This document shows positions 1 through 10,100 of a stretch of DNA of 64,000 bases, piece by piece. How positions within the stretch are numbered: position 1 is the stretch's first letter; each line of letters begins with the position of its first letter. This DNA is from a bacterium (lineage in GTDB: Bacteria > Hinthialibacterota > Hinthialibacteria > OLB16): the NCBI GenBank assembly GCA_022072055.1, contig JAJVIK010000001.1:62001-126000 (forward strand), in the 5' to 3' direction. The position numbers and the translations under genes are program-made. Below the pieces are notes generated by a model, which saw only the letters and a program-made list of their open reading frames with translations, searched no databases and had not been told where the DNA came from.

Positions 1-847
1 TCGTCGCCCCCAGGAGCCCAAAGAGCATGAGCGGAAGAACTCCATAGCGGAAAATGCTGTGTTGGATGGTCTCGGTGAGAACCGGGACGCCTTCCGAGCC
101 AAGGTGGATGAACCCGAGTTGCTCGAACTCCTTGGGGGCGAGATACAGCCAAGCGGTTCCGCCGGCCTCCTCCTCCCCGTAGATGCGGTGAACATAGCGA
201 TCGGGGCGCTCTTCGATCTTCTCGCGCGCCATTTGGAGGAGCTCCGAGCGCTTGCCGTAGGTGAGGCACATTGGCGGGCACATCTCGGCGCAGGCGGGGA
301 TCTTTCCTTCCGCGGTGCGCTCGGCGCAGAAATCGCACTTGCGGACCCTCGGGGCGAGCGGTTCAAGGAACTCGTAGGCTGGAACCTCGAAGGGGCAGGC
401 GACCATGCAGTAACGGCAGCCGATGCACTTCCAAGGGTCATAGACCACCGCGCCGGTTTCGGTCTTCTGGAGGGCGCCCACGAGGCAGGCGGAGACACAG
501 CCGGGGTTGAGACAGTGAAGGCAGTTGGATTTCACATAGGTGGGTTTGTCCGGTTCCTCTTCGTTGGGGAAACGATTGACCACGGTGAGGGCGTTCGCGT
601 CCATGCGTCGATGGTTCTCGAAGACCGCCTTGTCCTCGAAGGCCTCGACCGGGAGGTCATTGAGGTGGTGGGCCTGGCTGCAGGCAAACTCGCATTTCCG
701 ACAGCCGATGCAGTTGGTGGTGTCGACCAGCATGCCCATTGGGTCCTCGTGGGAATCGCCCCCCGAGGCCCCGGCGGGGGTCGCTCCGACCGCTGTAAAT
801 GCAGTGGTTCCAAGGACTTCCAGAAACTGACGGCGGTCGAGATGCAT
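1..847 (-). CDS. HybA/DmsB-like 4Fe-4S ferredoxin-type iron-sulfur subunit, partial (runs off the left edge)
   Basis: Hand translation of the minus strand gives MHLDRRQFLEVLG...CIGCRKCEFACSQAHH...CLHCLNPGCVSACLVGAL...CIGCRYCMVACPFEVPAY...CDFCAERTAEGKIPACAEMCPPMCLTYG: several CxxCxxC clusters. It is absent from the ORF track because there is no stop in the window. Confidence 0.85.
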   Translation of the reverse strand, partial: MHLDRRQFLEVLGTTAFTAVGATPAGASGGDSHEDPMGMLVDTTNCIGCRKCEFACSQAHHLNDLPVEAFEDKAVFENHRRMDANALTVVNRFPNEEEPDKPTYVKSNCLHCLNPGCVSACLVGALQKTETGAVVYDPWKCIGCRYCMVACPFEVPAYEFLEPLAPRVRKCDFCAERTAEGKIPACAEMCPPMCLTYGKRSELLQMAREKIEERPDRYVHRIYGEEEAGGTAWLYLAPKEFEQLGFIHLGSEGVPVLTETIQHSIFRYGVLPLMLFGLLGAT

Positions 848-984
848 GCCCTTGCCCTGCCCTTTTGGTCGGAGTCACCGAGCCGACTGACCTATTCTGG
901 TACTCTTCTACCAGTATACGCCACTGGGGTGGGAGAAACAAGGGTGTGGGGAACGAGTTGGGCGGTGAGGGAAGGACTTTCGTC

Positions 985-3900
985 TCAATAGAACTCCCAA
1001 TCCTCGACCGCGAGGGGTTCTTCCTCGGTGGGTGTGGGGGTCGAAGTGGGTGTCGCCGTGACGGTTTCCGTTGCGGTGGCGGTAACCGTTGAGGTCACGG
1101 TCGGGGTTTCTGTTGGGGTGTTGGTCACCGTGTTTGAAGGCGTTGCTGTGATACTGGGCGAGGGAGTCGCGCTCGGGGTCCGAGTGATCGTCGGGGTGGC
1201 GGTCACCGTCGGGGTCTGGGTGCGGGTGACGGTCGGGATTTGTGTGAGGGTGGGTGTCGGGGTTCGAGTGATGGTGGGGGTGCGGGTAATCGTGGGCGAA
1301 GGGGTTCGAGTGATAGTGGGGGTCCGGGTAATCGTGGGCGAAGGGGTTTGGGTGATGGTTGGGGTGCGAGTGATGGTGGGCGAGGGAGTTTGGGTGATGG
1401 TGGGGGTGTTTATATTTGTTGGCGTGGCTGTCACGGTATTTGTAGGGGTGTGGGTGGAGATGGATGTCTGTGTTTCCGTGGCTGTCGGACTGGGCGTGGT
1501 GGTGGGATCGGAGATCGTCAAAGTCGTTGTGCCCGTGTCTGTAAAGCCGAACTCATCGGCCACACGTAGGAGGATGGTGCGAGTCCCCGTTCCGAAAGCT
1601 GCAAGGACCGACCAAGGGACCGAAGCGTTGCAGCCGGCACAATCATAGGTCCCATCGTTGTTAATATCCCATTGCCAGGACACGATGGAATCACCGCATC
1701 CCTCGTTGGGGTCGTACGATCCCGAACCATCCAATGTCAACGGATCACCCACGCAGATGAAATATGGGCCACCCGCATCCGCGATCGGGGGTACGTTAGT
1801 CATTAGGACCGTCACATTGTCCGTGTCCATGGCCGACTGTGGGGGAACGTGGTTATCTCTCACGGTTAAGGCCGCCAGGTAAGTTGCAGCCGCGCTATAG
1901 GTGTGAGTTGTCCGGCCATCAAATACGCCATCCGGGGCGAGAACACTGGTTTCGGTATATGTCTCGCCGTCGCCAAAGCTCCATTCGTAGCTGACGATTT
2001 GGAGGGCAGGATTCTGGTGATAGCTTGCGCTCCCATCAAAGGTCACAGTCTGTCCGCAAGTTACAGTACTTGGTGAAGTGAGGATGGCAACGGGAGTGTC
2101 GCCGTAGATCGTCAATGAGGTCGAAGCCGAGCCTGTTGCGCCCAATGTGTCGGTCACCAACAGGGCGACGGCGTGAGTCCCGAGGCCGAGGGCATTCACT
2201 TGCGCCGCTGTAAGGGTAGGCGTGGCGCCGACAAGGGAAACCGCCCCACCGGCGATCGTCCATTCCCAGGACACGACGTGGTCGCCGCAGGCCGCATCGG
2301 GGTCGGACGAGGCGCTGCCGTTCAGGGAGATTGGAGAATTGATAACGCCTGCATACGGTCCTCCGTGTGAGGCCACTGGAGAGTGATTTCCCTGGTTGAC
2401 CGTGACCGTGTGCGTAACGGAGTCAACAAGGGGTGGGACAGAATCGTCAGTTACTGTCAGGGTCGTAGTGTAAGCGCCAAAGGCGCTGTACGCGTGGTTT
2501 ACGACCGCACCGGAACCGGTGTTGCCATCCCCGAAATCCCATTCATAACTCACAATGTGGCGCGCCGGATCGGGGTGGTAGCTTGCGCTTCCATCGAAGG
2601 TCACATTCACCTGACAGGGGGCTGGATTCGGATGTGCCGTGAAAGCGGCCACCGGTGGCGTGGGGCCTGGGTAATCGTAGGCGACATACTCGCTCCACAT
2701 CTCCGACGAAAACCGGCTGCCAGCCAGACTGATGCTCGAGGGGAAGGAGCCATAGATTTGGTTGCTGAAGAATCCCTGGCCGTACGCGCCGTCCGTGTAG
2801 CTGGGCACATCCGCCGTGCTGTCGGTCAGATAGGCCAGCCAGTAGTCTCCGGTGGTGAGTATGAGTGAGCTGGGCGTGCCGTTGGAAATCGGCTCGGTCA
2901 GCCACGCGCCGTTGGCTGTGTTGGCGATCGAGCCGGACTGCCAGAGGAGATTCCTGGGTTCGTTGTCGTCATAGATCGCCAAGCGCAGGTTCCCCGCGTT
3001 CTTGTGCGAATAGAAGCGGACATCGGTAAGGTCGCCGTCCTCGGCCAGGGTCATCGTCGTGGCTTTGATGTAGTGCTTGTGAGAGAGGGAGACCTTCACC
3101 ACCCGGCCCGGATCAAGAAGAGTTCCAGAACCAAAATAGAGAAACCCGTGGTACTCATCGATCCCTCCGGTCCATAGTTCGCTCTCTTCGGGACCAAGAA
3201 CAACTGCTCCCAGCCTCGAAAGCGGATTCATCCCAACTTTGACGACTTGTCCTGGAGTGGTGTCTGTCCCAAAATAAGCGCATCCATTGACGCCATCCAC
3301 CACCGCTCCGCGTAGCATGTCCTCGCCGGTGTTCAAGGTCAGCGACCCCACCCGACTCGGAACAGAATCAACTGTCGAACCGCAATTCACTTTGACGATT
3401 TGACCCGGCGCTGTATTGGCGCCGAAAAAGGCGTGATCCGTTATCATGTCATACGCGGCGGAGGACAAGTAGTCTTCGCCGCTGTTTAATGTGAGCGCCC
3501 CAAGCCTGGTAGGAGCCGCCGCGCCGGCGCCCAGTGAGACTTTCACAATCCTTCCGGGGCTTGTGTATGTCCCAAAGAAACCATAAGCGTATCCCCCAAA
3601 ACTTCCGATCACGCCGCATTGGAGCAGGTCCTCCCCGGTGTTCAGGGTCACCGCCCCAATCCGTGTGGGCAGAGCCACCCCCGCGCCCAGGGCCACCTTG
3701 ACCACGCGACCGGGAGTGGTGGCGGTGCCGAAATAGGCGTTGCCATTCACAGTGTCTATAATCCCACTCATGATGTTGTTTTCGCCTGAATTGAGGGTGA
3801 GCGCTCCGACTCGCGTGGGGAGATTTCCGCCGGAACCCAGAGCGACCTTCACAACCCTTGCGGGGGAGGTGTATGTCCCCAGGTACGCGTATCCGTTGGC

Positions 3901-6882
3901 CGCATCCACCAACAGAGCGCGGATGCCGTTTTCGCCGCTATTGAGAGTGAGGCCGCCAACCCGCGCGGGAGCGGCGTTCCCACTGCCCAGGGCCATCTTG
4001 ACCAGCCTGCCGGGACTGCTCTCCGTTCCGAAATACCCGTACCCATTGGTTGTGTCGAGTGCTACTCGGCGGAGGCTGTTCTCACCGGCGCTGACAGCCG
4101 TGGCCCCCACGCGCTTGAAGGGGTAGATGGACTCGATATCCAGTTTCACAACCCTCCCGGGCGTTGTGTAAGTCCCCAAGTATGCGTAGTGGTTGTCGGC
4201 GTCGATCAGCACCCCCCAGAGGCGGTTTTCGCCACTGTTCAAAGTGACCGCGCCCACGCGCGTGGGCGGATTTGATCCGACGCCCAAAGCCACCTTGATC
4301 ATTACGCCGGGAGATGTGTCGGTTCCAAAGTATGCGGTACTATTGGTCCGGTCGAGAACTGCCCCTACCAGTGAGTTTTCGCCGCTGTTAAACGTCAAAG
4401 CCCCCACCCGCGTAGGGGGATTGCTTCCACTCCCCAAGGCCACCTTCACCACCCTCCCGGGAGTAGTGTTTGTTCCGAAGTAAGCGTAACCGGCAGTCGA
4501 GTCGATCACCACGCTTGTCAGGTCATCCTCTCCTGAATTGAGGGTCACGGCCCCGATGCGCTGGAAGGACCTCGATGGATTAATGTCCACCTTCACGACG
4601 ACCCCCGGAGCGATTCCAGCTCCATCATTTGTTCCAAAATACACATACCCGTTCGACGGGTCGATCGCACCGCACCAGAGGCTATTTTCCCCCGCGTTCA
4701 GCGTGATCGCGCCCACCCGCGTCGGCGGGTTGCTCCCGCTCCCCAGGGCCACTTTCACGACAATTCCCGGAGCGGTATTCGTGCCGAAATAGGCGTAGCT
4801 GTTGGCGGAGTCGATCACGGCGCTCCAGGGACCATTCTCTCCGCTGTTTAGTGTTACCGCGCCGACTCGCGTGGGCGGATTCGCCCCGCTTCCCAAACCG
4901 ATTTTGACCACGCGGCCCGGAGTTGTGTTGGTTCCAAAATAAGCATAACCAGCCGAGGGGTCGATCACCCCGCAATTGAGGTTGTTTTCGCCTGTGTTGA
5001 GCATCACGGCCCCCACGCGGGTTGGGGGGTGACTCCCATCCCCCAGATCAACCTTAACCACCTGGCCCGGAGAGGTCCAGGTTCCGAAATAAGCATACCC
5101 GTTGGCTGAGTCCACCACGGCACTTTGGAAATTGTTTTCTCCACTCTGCGCGCTTATCGCGCTATGCCGCCGAGGGAGGTCCGGCTGGCCGAGGGAGACT
5201 TTGACCACTTGACCAGGGTTGGTGAGTGTCCCGAAATAGGCGTAGCCAGCAGATGGGTCAATCACAGCTGAAACGAGGTTATCCTCTGGCCAAACCGTGG
5301 CGGTTACTGAGCCCGCGATGGAGGGTGGCGCTACGCCGCCTCCCAGGGCAACTTTGACTACCAGCTCTGGATTTCCGTAATAGGTTCCAAAATACGCGTA
5401 TCCTGCGCCTGGATCAATAGCAGCACACCAAAAGCCATATCCGTATGGACCAGGAGGATGAGTTGCGGCGCCAATGCGCTGAAATGTACGACTTGGCGAA
5501 ATGTCAAGCTTGACCACTTGTGGTGAATATGTATCCGTTCCGAAATAGGCATAGCCGTTGACAGTATCGATCAGCGCACATCTGAGAGCATCCTCCCCCG
5601 GATTCAATGCGACCGACCCAACCCGCGAGGGAGGATCGCTGCCTTGACCTAAGGCCACCTTCACCACGATCCCGGGTGAGGTGTCCGTCCCAAAATAGGC
5701 GTAGCCATTCGCCGGATCGATAGCGCCGCACAGGAGAGAGTCCTCACCCGCATTGAGCGTCACGGCGCCCACACGGGTGGGAGGGTTACTCCCGCTGCCC
5801 AAGGCCACCTTCACCACGATCCCTGGGCTGGTCCACGTCCCAAAATAGGCGTAGCCGTTGGCTGTGTCGATCACAGCGCTCCAGAGATAGTTCTCGCCCG
5901 AATTCAGGGTCACCGCGCCCACACGGGTGGGAGGGTTACTCCCGCTGCCCAAGGCCACCTTCACCACGATCCCCGGGCTGGTGACCGTTCCGAAATAGGC
6001 GTAGCCGTTGGCTGTGTCGATCACCGCGCTCTCGAGACCGCTCTCGCCCGAATTCAGGGTCACCGCTCCCACACGGGTGGGGGGGGTGCTGCCGGACCCC
6101 AAGGCCACCTTCACCACGATCCCCGTACCAGTCCACGTCCCGAAATAGGCGTACCCGTTGGCTGTGTCGATCACCGCGCTCCGGAGACCAGATTCACCTG
6201 AACTCAGGCTCGCAGCACTCGCACGCCCGAACTGATTCGTGGGATACGAGTCACTCCCCACATTGCTATTCCCCGCCGCAGGGTCCGAAAAAGAGAGCGA
6301 GTGGTCCGTGAAGGTGTGGCCGCCTTTGTCCGTGACGCGCAGGGTGATGGGGTAAACCTTTTCCTCCAGGTCGTGCGCGGTCCAATCGGCGCTGTACATG
6401 CCGAGAGTGCCCAGCGCGTTGACCCCGCCGCTGTTCATCGGCGCGGGCTTCAATTCAACCGTTTCGATTCCGCCCAAGTCGGCCTCCACTTTCGCCACAC
6501 CCGCTTGCGCCTTCACAATGACCGAGAGCGAAAGCTTCTCGCCGTTCTTCACCGAGGGCGAGGAGAGCGTGGGAATGATGTGGATTCTGCCATCGCCTGC
6601 GCCGATGACCTCACCGGCGCGTGAGTCCGCTGTGGCGGATGATTCGCCCTCGGCCGCGACTGCCGCCGCGCGCGCGGCGGACATGCGCGAACTCAGGTCC
6701 GCCGCAAGGCCCTCCGCGGCGCCCGCATTCACGGCCCAGGCCCAGGCCAGGAGCGCGAAGATCAGCGCCGCGCGAACAACGACCCATGTGTGGGATCCGC
6801 ATGCGGCGAAAGTTGAGACGTACGGTTTTCCAGGCGAGTCATGCAGTCGGGTACTCATGGTGGCGCAACCCTCCCAAAGCAA
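985..6882 (-). CDS. Giant secreted repeat protein: signal peptide, 21 propeller-type repeats, jelly-roll-like domain, about 4 PKD domains, Thr/Pro-rich tail
   Basis: 1965-aa ORF; repeat consensus [50 protein letters not shown]; PKD motifs (VSYEWDFGDGN, VTFDGSASY); tail [11 protein letters not shown]-terminus [10 protein letters not shown]. Confidence 0.85.
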   Translation of the reverse strand: MLWEGCATMSTRLHDSPGKPYVSTFAACGSHTWVVVRAALIFALLAWAWAVNAGAAEGLAADLSSRMSAARAAAVAAEGESSATADSRAGEVIGAGDGRIHIIPTLSSPSVKNGEKLSLSVIVKAQAGVAKVEADLGGIETVELKPAPMNSGGVNALGTLGMYSADWTAHDLEEKVYPITLRVTDKGGHTFTDHSLSFSDPAAGNSNVGSDSYPTNQFGRASAASLSSGESGLRSAVIDTANGYAYFGTWTGTGIVVKVALGSGSTPPTRVGAVTLNSGESGLESAVIDTANGYAYFGTVTSPGIVVKVALGSGSNPPTRVGAVTLNSGENYLWSAVIDTANGYAYFGTWTSPGIVVKVALGSGSNPPTRVGAVTLNAGEDSLLCGAIDPANGYAYFGTDTSPGIVVKVALGQGSDPPSRVGSVALNPGEDALRCALIDTVNGYAYFGTDTYSPQVVKLDISPSRTFQRIGAATHPPGPYGYGFWCAAIDPGAGYAYFGTYYGNPELVVKVALGGGVAPPSIAGSVTATVWPEDNLVSAVIDPSAGYAYFGTLTNPGQVVKVSLGQPDLPRRHSAISAQSGENNFQSAVVDSANGYAYFGTWTSPGQVVKVDLGDGSHPPTRVGAVMLNTGENNLNCGVIDPSAGYAYFGTNTTPGRVVKIGLGSGANPPTRVGAVTLNSGENGPWSAVIDSANSYAYFGTNTAPGIVVKVALGSGSNPPTRVGAITLNAGENSLWCGAIDPSNGYVYFGTNDGAGIAPGVVVKVDINPSRSFQRIGAVTLNSGEDDLTSVVIDSTAGYAYFGTNTTPGRVVKVALGSGSNPPTRVGALTFNSGENSLVGAVLDRTNSTAYFGTDTSPGVMIKVALGVGSNPPTRVGAVTLNSGENRLWGVLIDADNHYAYLGTYTTPGRVVKLDIESIYPFKRVGATAVSAGENSLRRVALDTTNGYGYFGTESSPGRLVKMALGSGNAAPARVGGLTLNSGENGIRALLVDAANGYAYLGTYTSPARVVKVALGSGGNLPTRVGALTLNSGENNIMSGIIDTVNGNAYFGTATTPGRVVKVALGAGVALPTRIGAVTLNTGEDLLQCGVIGSFGGYAYGFFGTYTSPGRIVKVSLGAGAAAPTRLGALTLNSGEDYLSSAAYDMITDHAFFGANTAPGQIVKVNCGSTVDSVPSRVGSLTLNTGEDMLRGAVVDGVNGCAYFGTDTTPGQVVKVGMNPLSRLGAVVLGPEESELWTGGIDEYHGFLYFGSGTLLDPGRVVKVSLSHKHYIKATTMTLAEDGDLTDVRFYSHKNAGNLRLAIYDDNEPRNLLWQSGSIANTANGAWLTEPISNGTPSSLILTTGDYWLAYLTDSTADVPSYTDGAYGQGFFSNQIYGSFPSSISLAGSRFSSEMWSEYVAYDYPGPTPPVAAFTAHPNPAPCQVNVTFDGSASYHPDPARHIVSYEWDFGDGNTGSGAVVNHAYSAFGAYTTTLTVTDDSVPPLVDSVTHTVTVNQGNHSPVASHGGPYAGVINSPISLNGSASSDPDAACGDHVVSWEWTIAGGAVSLVGATPTLTAAQVNALGLGTHAVALLVTDTLGATGSASTSLTIYGDTPVAILTSPSTVTCGQTVTFDGSASYHQNPALQIVSYEWSFGDGETYTETSVLAPDGVFDGRTTHTYSAAATYLAALTVRDNHVPPQSAMDTDNVTVLMTNVPPIADAGGPYFICVGDPLTLDGSGSYDPNEGCGDSIVSWQWDINNDGTYDCAGCNASVPWSVLAAFGTGTRTILLRVADEFGFTDTGTTTLTISDPTTTPSPTATETQTSISTHTPTNTVTATPTNINTPTITQTPSPTITRTPTITQTPSPTITRTPTITRTPSPTITRTPTITRTPTPTLTQIPTVTRTQTPTVTATPTITRTPSATPSPSITATPSNTVTNTPTETPTVTSTVTATATETVTATPTSTPTPTEEEPLAVEDWEFY
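1255..1410 (-). repeat. 42-bp tandem repeat (14-aa unit TPTIT[QR]TPSPTITR) in the Thr/Pro tail
   Basis: Unit ggggttcgagtgatggtgggggtgcgggtaatcgtgggcgaa is iterated with small changes. Confidence 0.75.
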
Positions 6883-7134
6883 GGCGACAGGATCGCAGGG
6901 ATCAGTGGTAGTAATACATATCGTCTATACTTGTTCAGAGGCAGCTTGGGCCGTTTTCCGCGCTTCCTAGGTCGTCGGGGCGCGAGATCAGGAATCCGGC
7001 TTCACTCTATGGGTACGCAGCGCGGTGCCGGGTTGCTACAAGAAACTTCTGAATACCGGCATGGCTTCCGAATGGGGGGTGACGGAAGTGGAGTCGGTGC
7101 TTCGCGGGCCACGCCGTAAGGAGCTGTTGTCTTT

Positions 7135-10100
7135 TCAATAGAATTCCCAATCCTCGACCGCGAGGGGGTCTTCCTCGGTGGGTGTGGGGGTTTCCGGTGG
7201 GGTCTCGGTTTCAGTCGCCGTGGGTGTCGCTGTGACGGTTTCCGTGACCGTGGCGGTGGGGGTCAGGGTCACGGTTGAGGTAACGGTCGGGGTTACTGTG
7301 GGGGTGTTGGTCACCGTGTTTGACGGCGTTGCTGTGATACTGGGCGAGGGAGTCGCGCTGGGTGTTTGAGTCACCGTGCGCGTGGGTGTCCTGGTGATGG
7401 TCGGTGTGTGGCTTGGAACCGGGGTGTGAGTGGAAGTCGCGCTCGGGGTCCGAGTGATCGTCGGGGTGGCGGTCACCGTCGGGGTCTGGGTGCGGGTGAC
7501 GGTCGGGATTTGTGTGAGGGTGGGTGTCGGGGTTCGAGTGATGGTGGGGGTGCGCGTGATCGTGGGCGAAGGGGTACGGGTGGCTGTTGGAATTGAGATT
7601 GTCAGCGTTGTGCTTTCCGAATCTGTGCTGCCGAATTCATCCGTGACCAGAAGTGTGACCGCAAACGTTCCAATCCCAAGTCCATCAATTTGGGCCGCAG
7701 TGAGGGTTGGACTGCTGCCACTCAGGGAAATACTCTCCCCAACATTCCACGTCCACGCCACGATGGAGTCGCCACACCCCACATTCGGGTCTGAAGACCC
7801 CTGTCCATTCAGCGTTCGACCGTTCCCTATGGTTGTATAATATGGCCCACCGGCACTTGCCGTGGGCGCAATATTCCCTTGGTTAGTCAGGACTGTGTGC
7901 GTGACCGAATCGACAAGGGGCGGCACCGAGTTGTCTGTTACCGTAAGCACGGCATCGTAGCTGCCGTAGGCGCTATAGGCATGGTTCGCGATTGAACCCC
8001 AAGCAACATCCCCGTCTCCAAAATTCCACGCGTAACTCGTGATTACGCGATCGGGTCTCCCATGGCTGGTGGTTCTTCCGTCAAATGTAATCTGCTGACC
8101 ACAGGCGGCAGGATTCGGGCTCATATTGAAGTTTGCGGTAACCACACAGTTGTAAACAGTAAGGGTCGTAAATCCTTGTGAAGTCGCTCCGTATGAGTCC
8201 TGGACCCTCAAACGCAGGGAGTAGGTTTGCGGAGCTAATCCTAGTGCGGTGAGATCTACAGAAACTATCTCACCGGACGCATCATTGGTCCCATCCCCGT
8301 TTAAGTCCCAGTCCCACGCGACAATTGCGTCGCCAAAAGCTGCGTCGGGATCGTAGGACGCTGAGCCATTAAGCACAAACGCGGTATCATTTGAGCAAGG
8401 CCTATACGGCCCGCCAGGTTGCGCAACTGGTGGCTGGTTCGCATGTGTGGGCGTGGAGGTAACCGTCGGCGTCAATGTAGTCGTAACTGTCGGCGTTTGA
8501 GTCACGGTTGAGGTCGGGGTCACGGTCGGTGTCACCGTGTTGGTGGCGGTGGGCGTAACCGTCGCCGTGGGCGTGGCGGGATAATCATAAGTGATGTACT
8601 CGCTCCACATCTCCGAGGAGAATCGGCTGGCCGCCAGGCTGAGGGTGGAGGGGAACGCCGCAAATGGTTGACCGAAGTAGAAGCCTTCCCCATAACTCCC
8701 CTCGGTGTAGCTCGGGACCGACTGGGTGCTATCCGTCTGATACGCCAGCCAGTAATCCCCAGCTGAGAGGAACAGCGAGGAGGGGGTACCGTTTGAAATC
8801 AACTCGGTCAACCAAGCCCCGTTCGCGGTGTTTGCAATGGACCCGGACTGCCAGAGGAGATTCATCGGCTCGTCCTTGTCGTAGATCGCGAGTCGCAGAT
8901 TGCCCGCATTGGTGTGTGAATAGAAGCGAACATCGGTGAGCACACCGCTTTCGGGCATGGTCATGGAGGTGGCCTTGACATAGTTCTGCTGTGAGGTGAA
9001 GTAAATGGACTCCAAGTCGAGTTTGATGACCCGGCCCGGCGCGGTGTGAGTTCCGCAATAGCCATAGGCATTGGCGGTGTCGATAATCGTGCTGTAAACC
9101 TCGTTCTCGCCCGATTCCAGGGTCAAGGCTCCAACCCGCGTGGGGAGCGCCGAACCGGTCCCCAGCTTGACCTTGACAACCTTAGCGGGGCTGGTGATGG
9201 TCGTGAAATAAGCGACCCCCTCCGCGGGGTCAATCATCGCGCCGCCAAGGGAATCCTCCCCGGAGTCGAGTGTGAGCGTCCCGATCCGTTGAAATGTACC
9301 AGAGGGGTTGGTTTCGATCTTCACCACCTTTCCGGGAAAGGTTGCCGTTCCGAAGTAAGCATACCCGGCAGCCGTGTCGATCACCGCGGCGGCGAATTCC
9401 TCCTCGCCGGAGTTGAGAGTAATCGCTCCGACACGGGTGGGCGCGGAGCCCCCGTTTAACGCAACCTTCACAATCTTGCCGGGGGAGGCGAAGAAAGTCC
9501 CAAAATACGCGTAGCCCCCGGAGGGGTCGATGACCGCCGAGTAGGGGTTGTTTTCGCCGGAGTTTAGGGTCACCGCCCCAACTCGTGTCGGTGGATTGGA
9601 GCCACTGCCCAGCGCCACCTTCACGACTCGGCCGGGCGCGGTCCCGGTGGTGAAATAGGCGTACCCAGCGCTCGAGTCGATGACGCTTCGTTTGAGATAG
9701 TTTTCTCCCGAGTTGAGAGTCAGCGCCCCGACTCGCTGGAAGGTCCGCGAAGGATGAGTGTCCACCTTAATCACGCGACCGGGAATTGTGTCGGTTCCGA
9801 TGTAGGCGTAACCAGTGGTTGTATCGCGCGAGATGCATGTGGGATTATTTTCACCGGAGTCCAGCGCGATGCTTCCGACCCGAGCGGGAGCCTCGTTTCC
9901 ATTCCCTAGGTCGACTTTGATGATCTTCCCTGGGCTACCGGTGTTGTTCAGGAAGTACCCGTAACCATTGACCGTATCAATGGCGGCGTTGAGGGAGAAA
10001 TGGTCTTCTCCACTGTCACCCGTGATTGCGCTATGTCGCCGCGGCAGGTCCGACTGGCCGAGGGAGACTTTGACCACCTGGCCGGGATTTGTATAGGTCC

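Noticed and set aside
59-991. 310-aa plus-strand ORF at the left edge
   Set aside because: Opposite strand of a clear ferredoxin-type gene with cysteine clusters that the ORF track missed because it is truncated by the window.
1028-1648. Val/Gly-rich plus-strand ORF ([17 protein letters not shown]...)
   Set aside because: Reverse complement of the Thr/Pro repeat tail; an artefact of low-complexity DNA.
3090-6230. Possible CRISPR-like regular repeats (period about 145 bp)
   Set aside because: The periodicity is the in-frame 48-aa protein repeat; units are diverged and coding with no short identical repeats or variable spacers.
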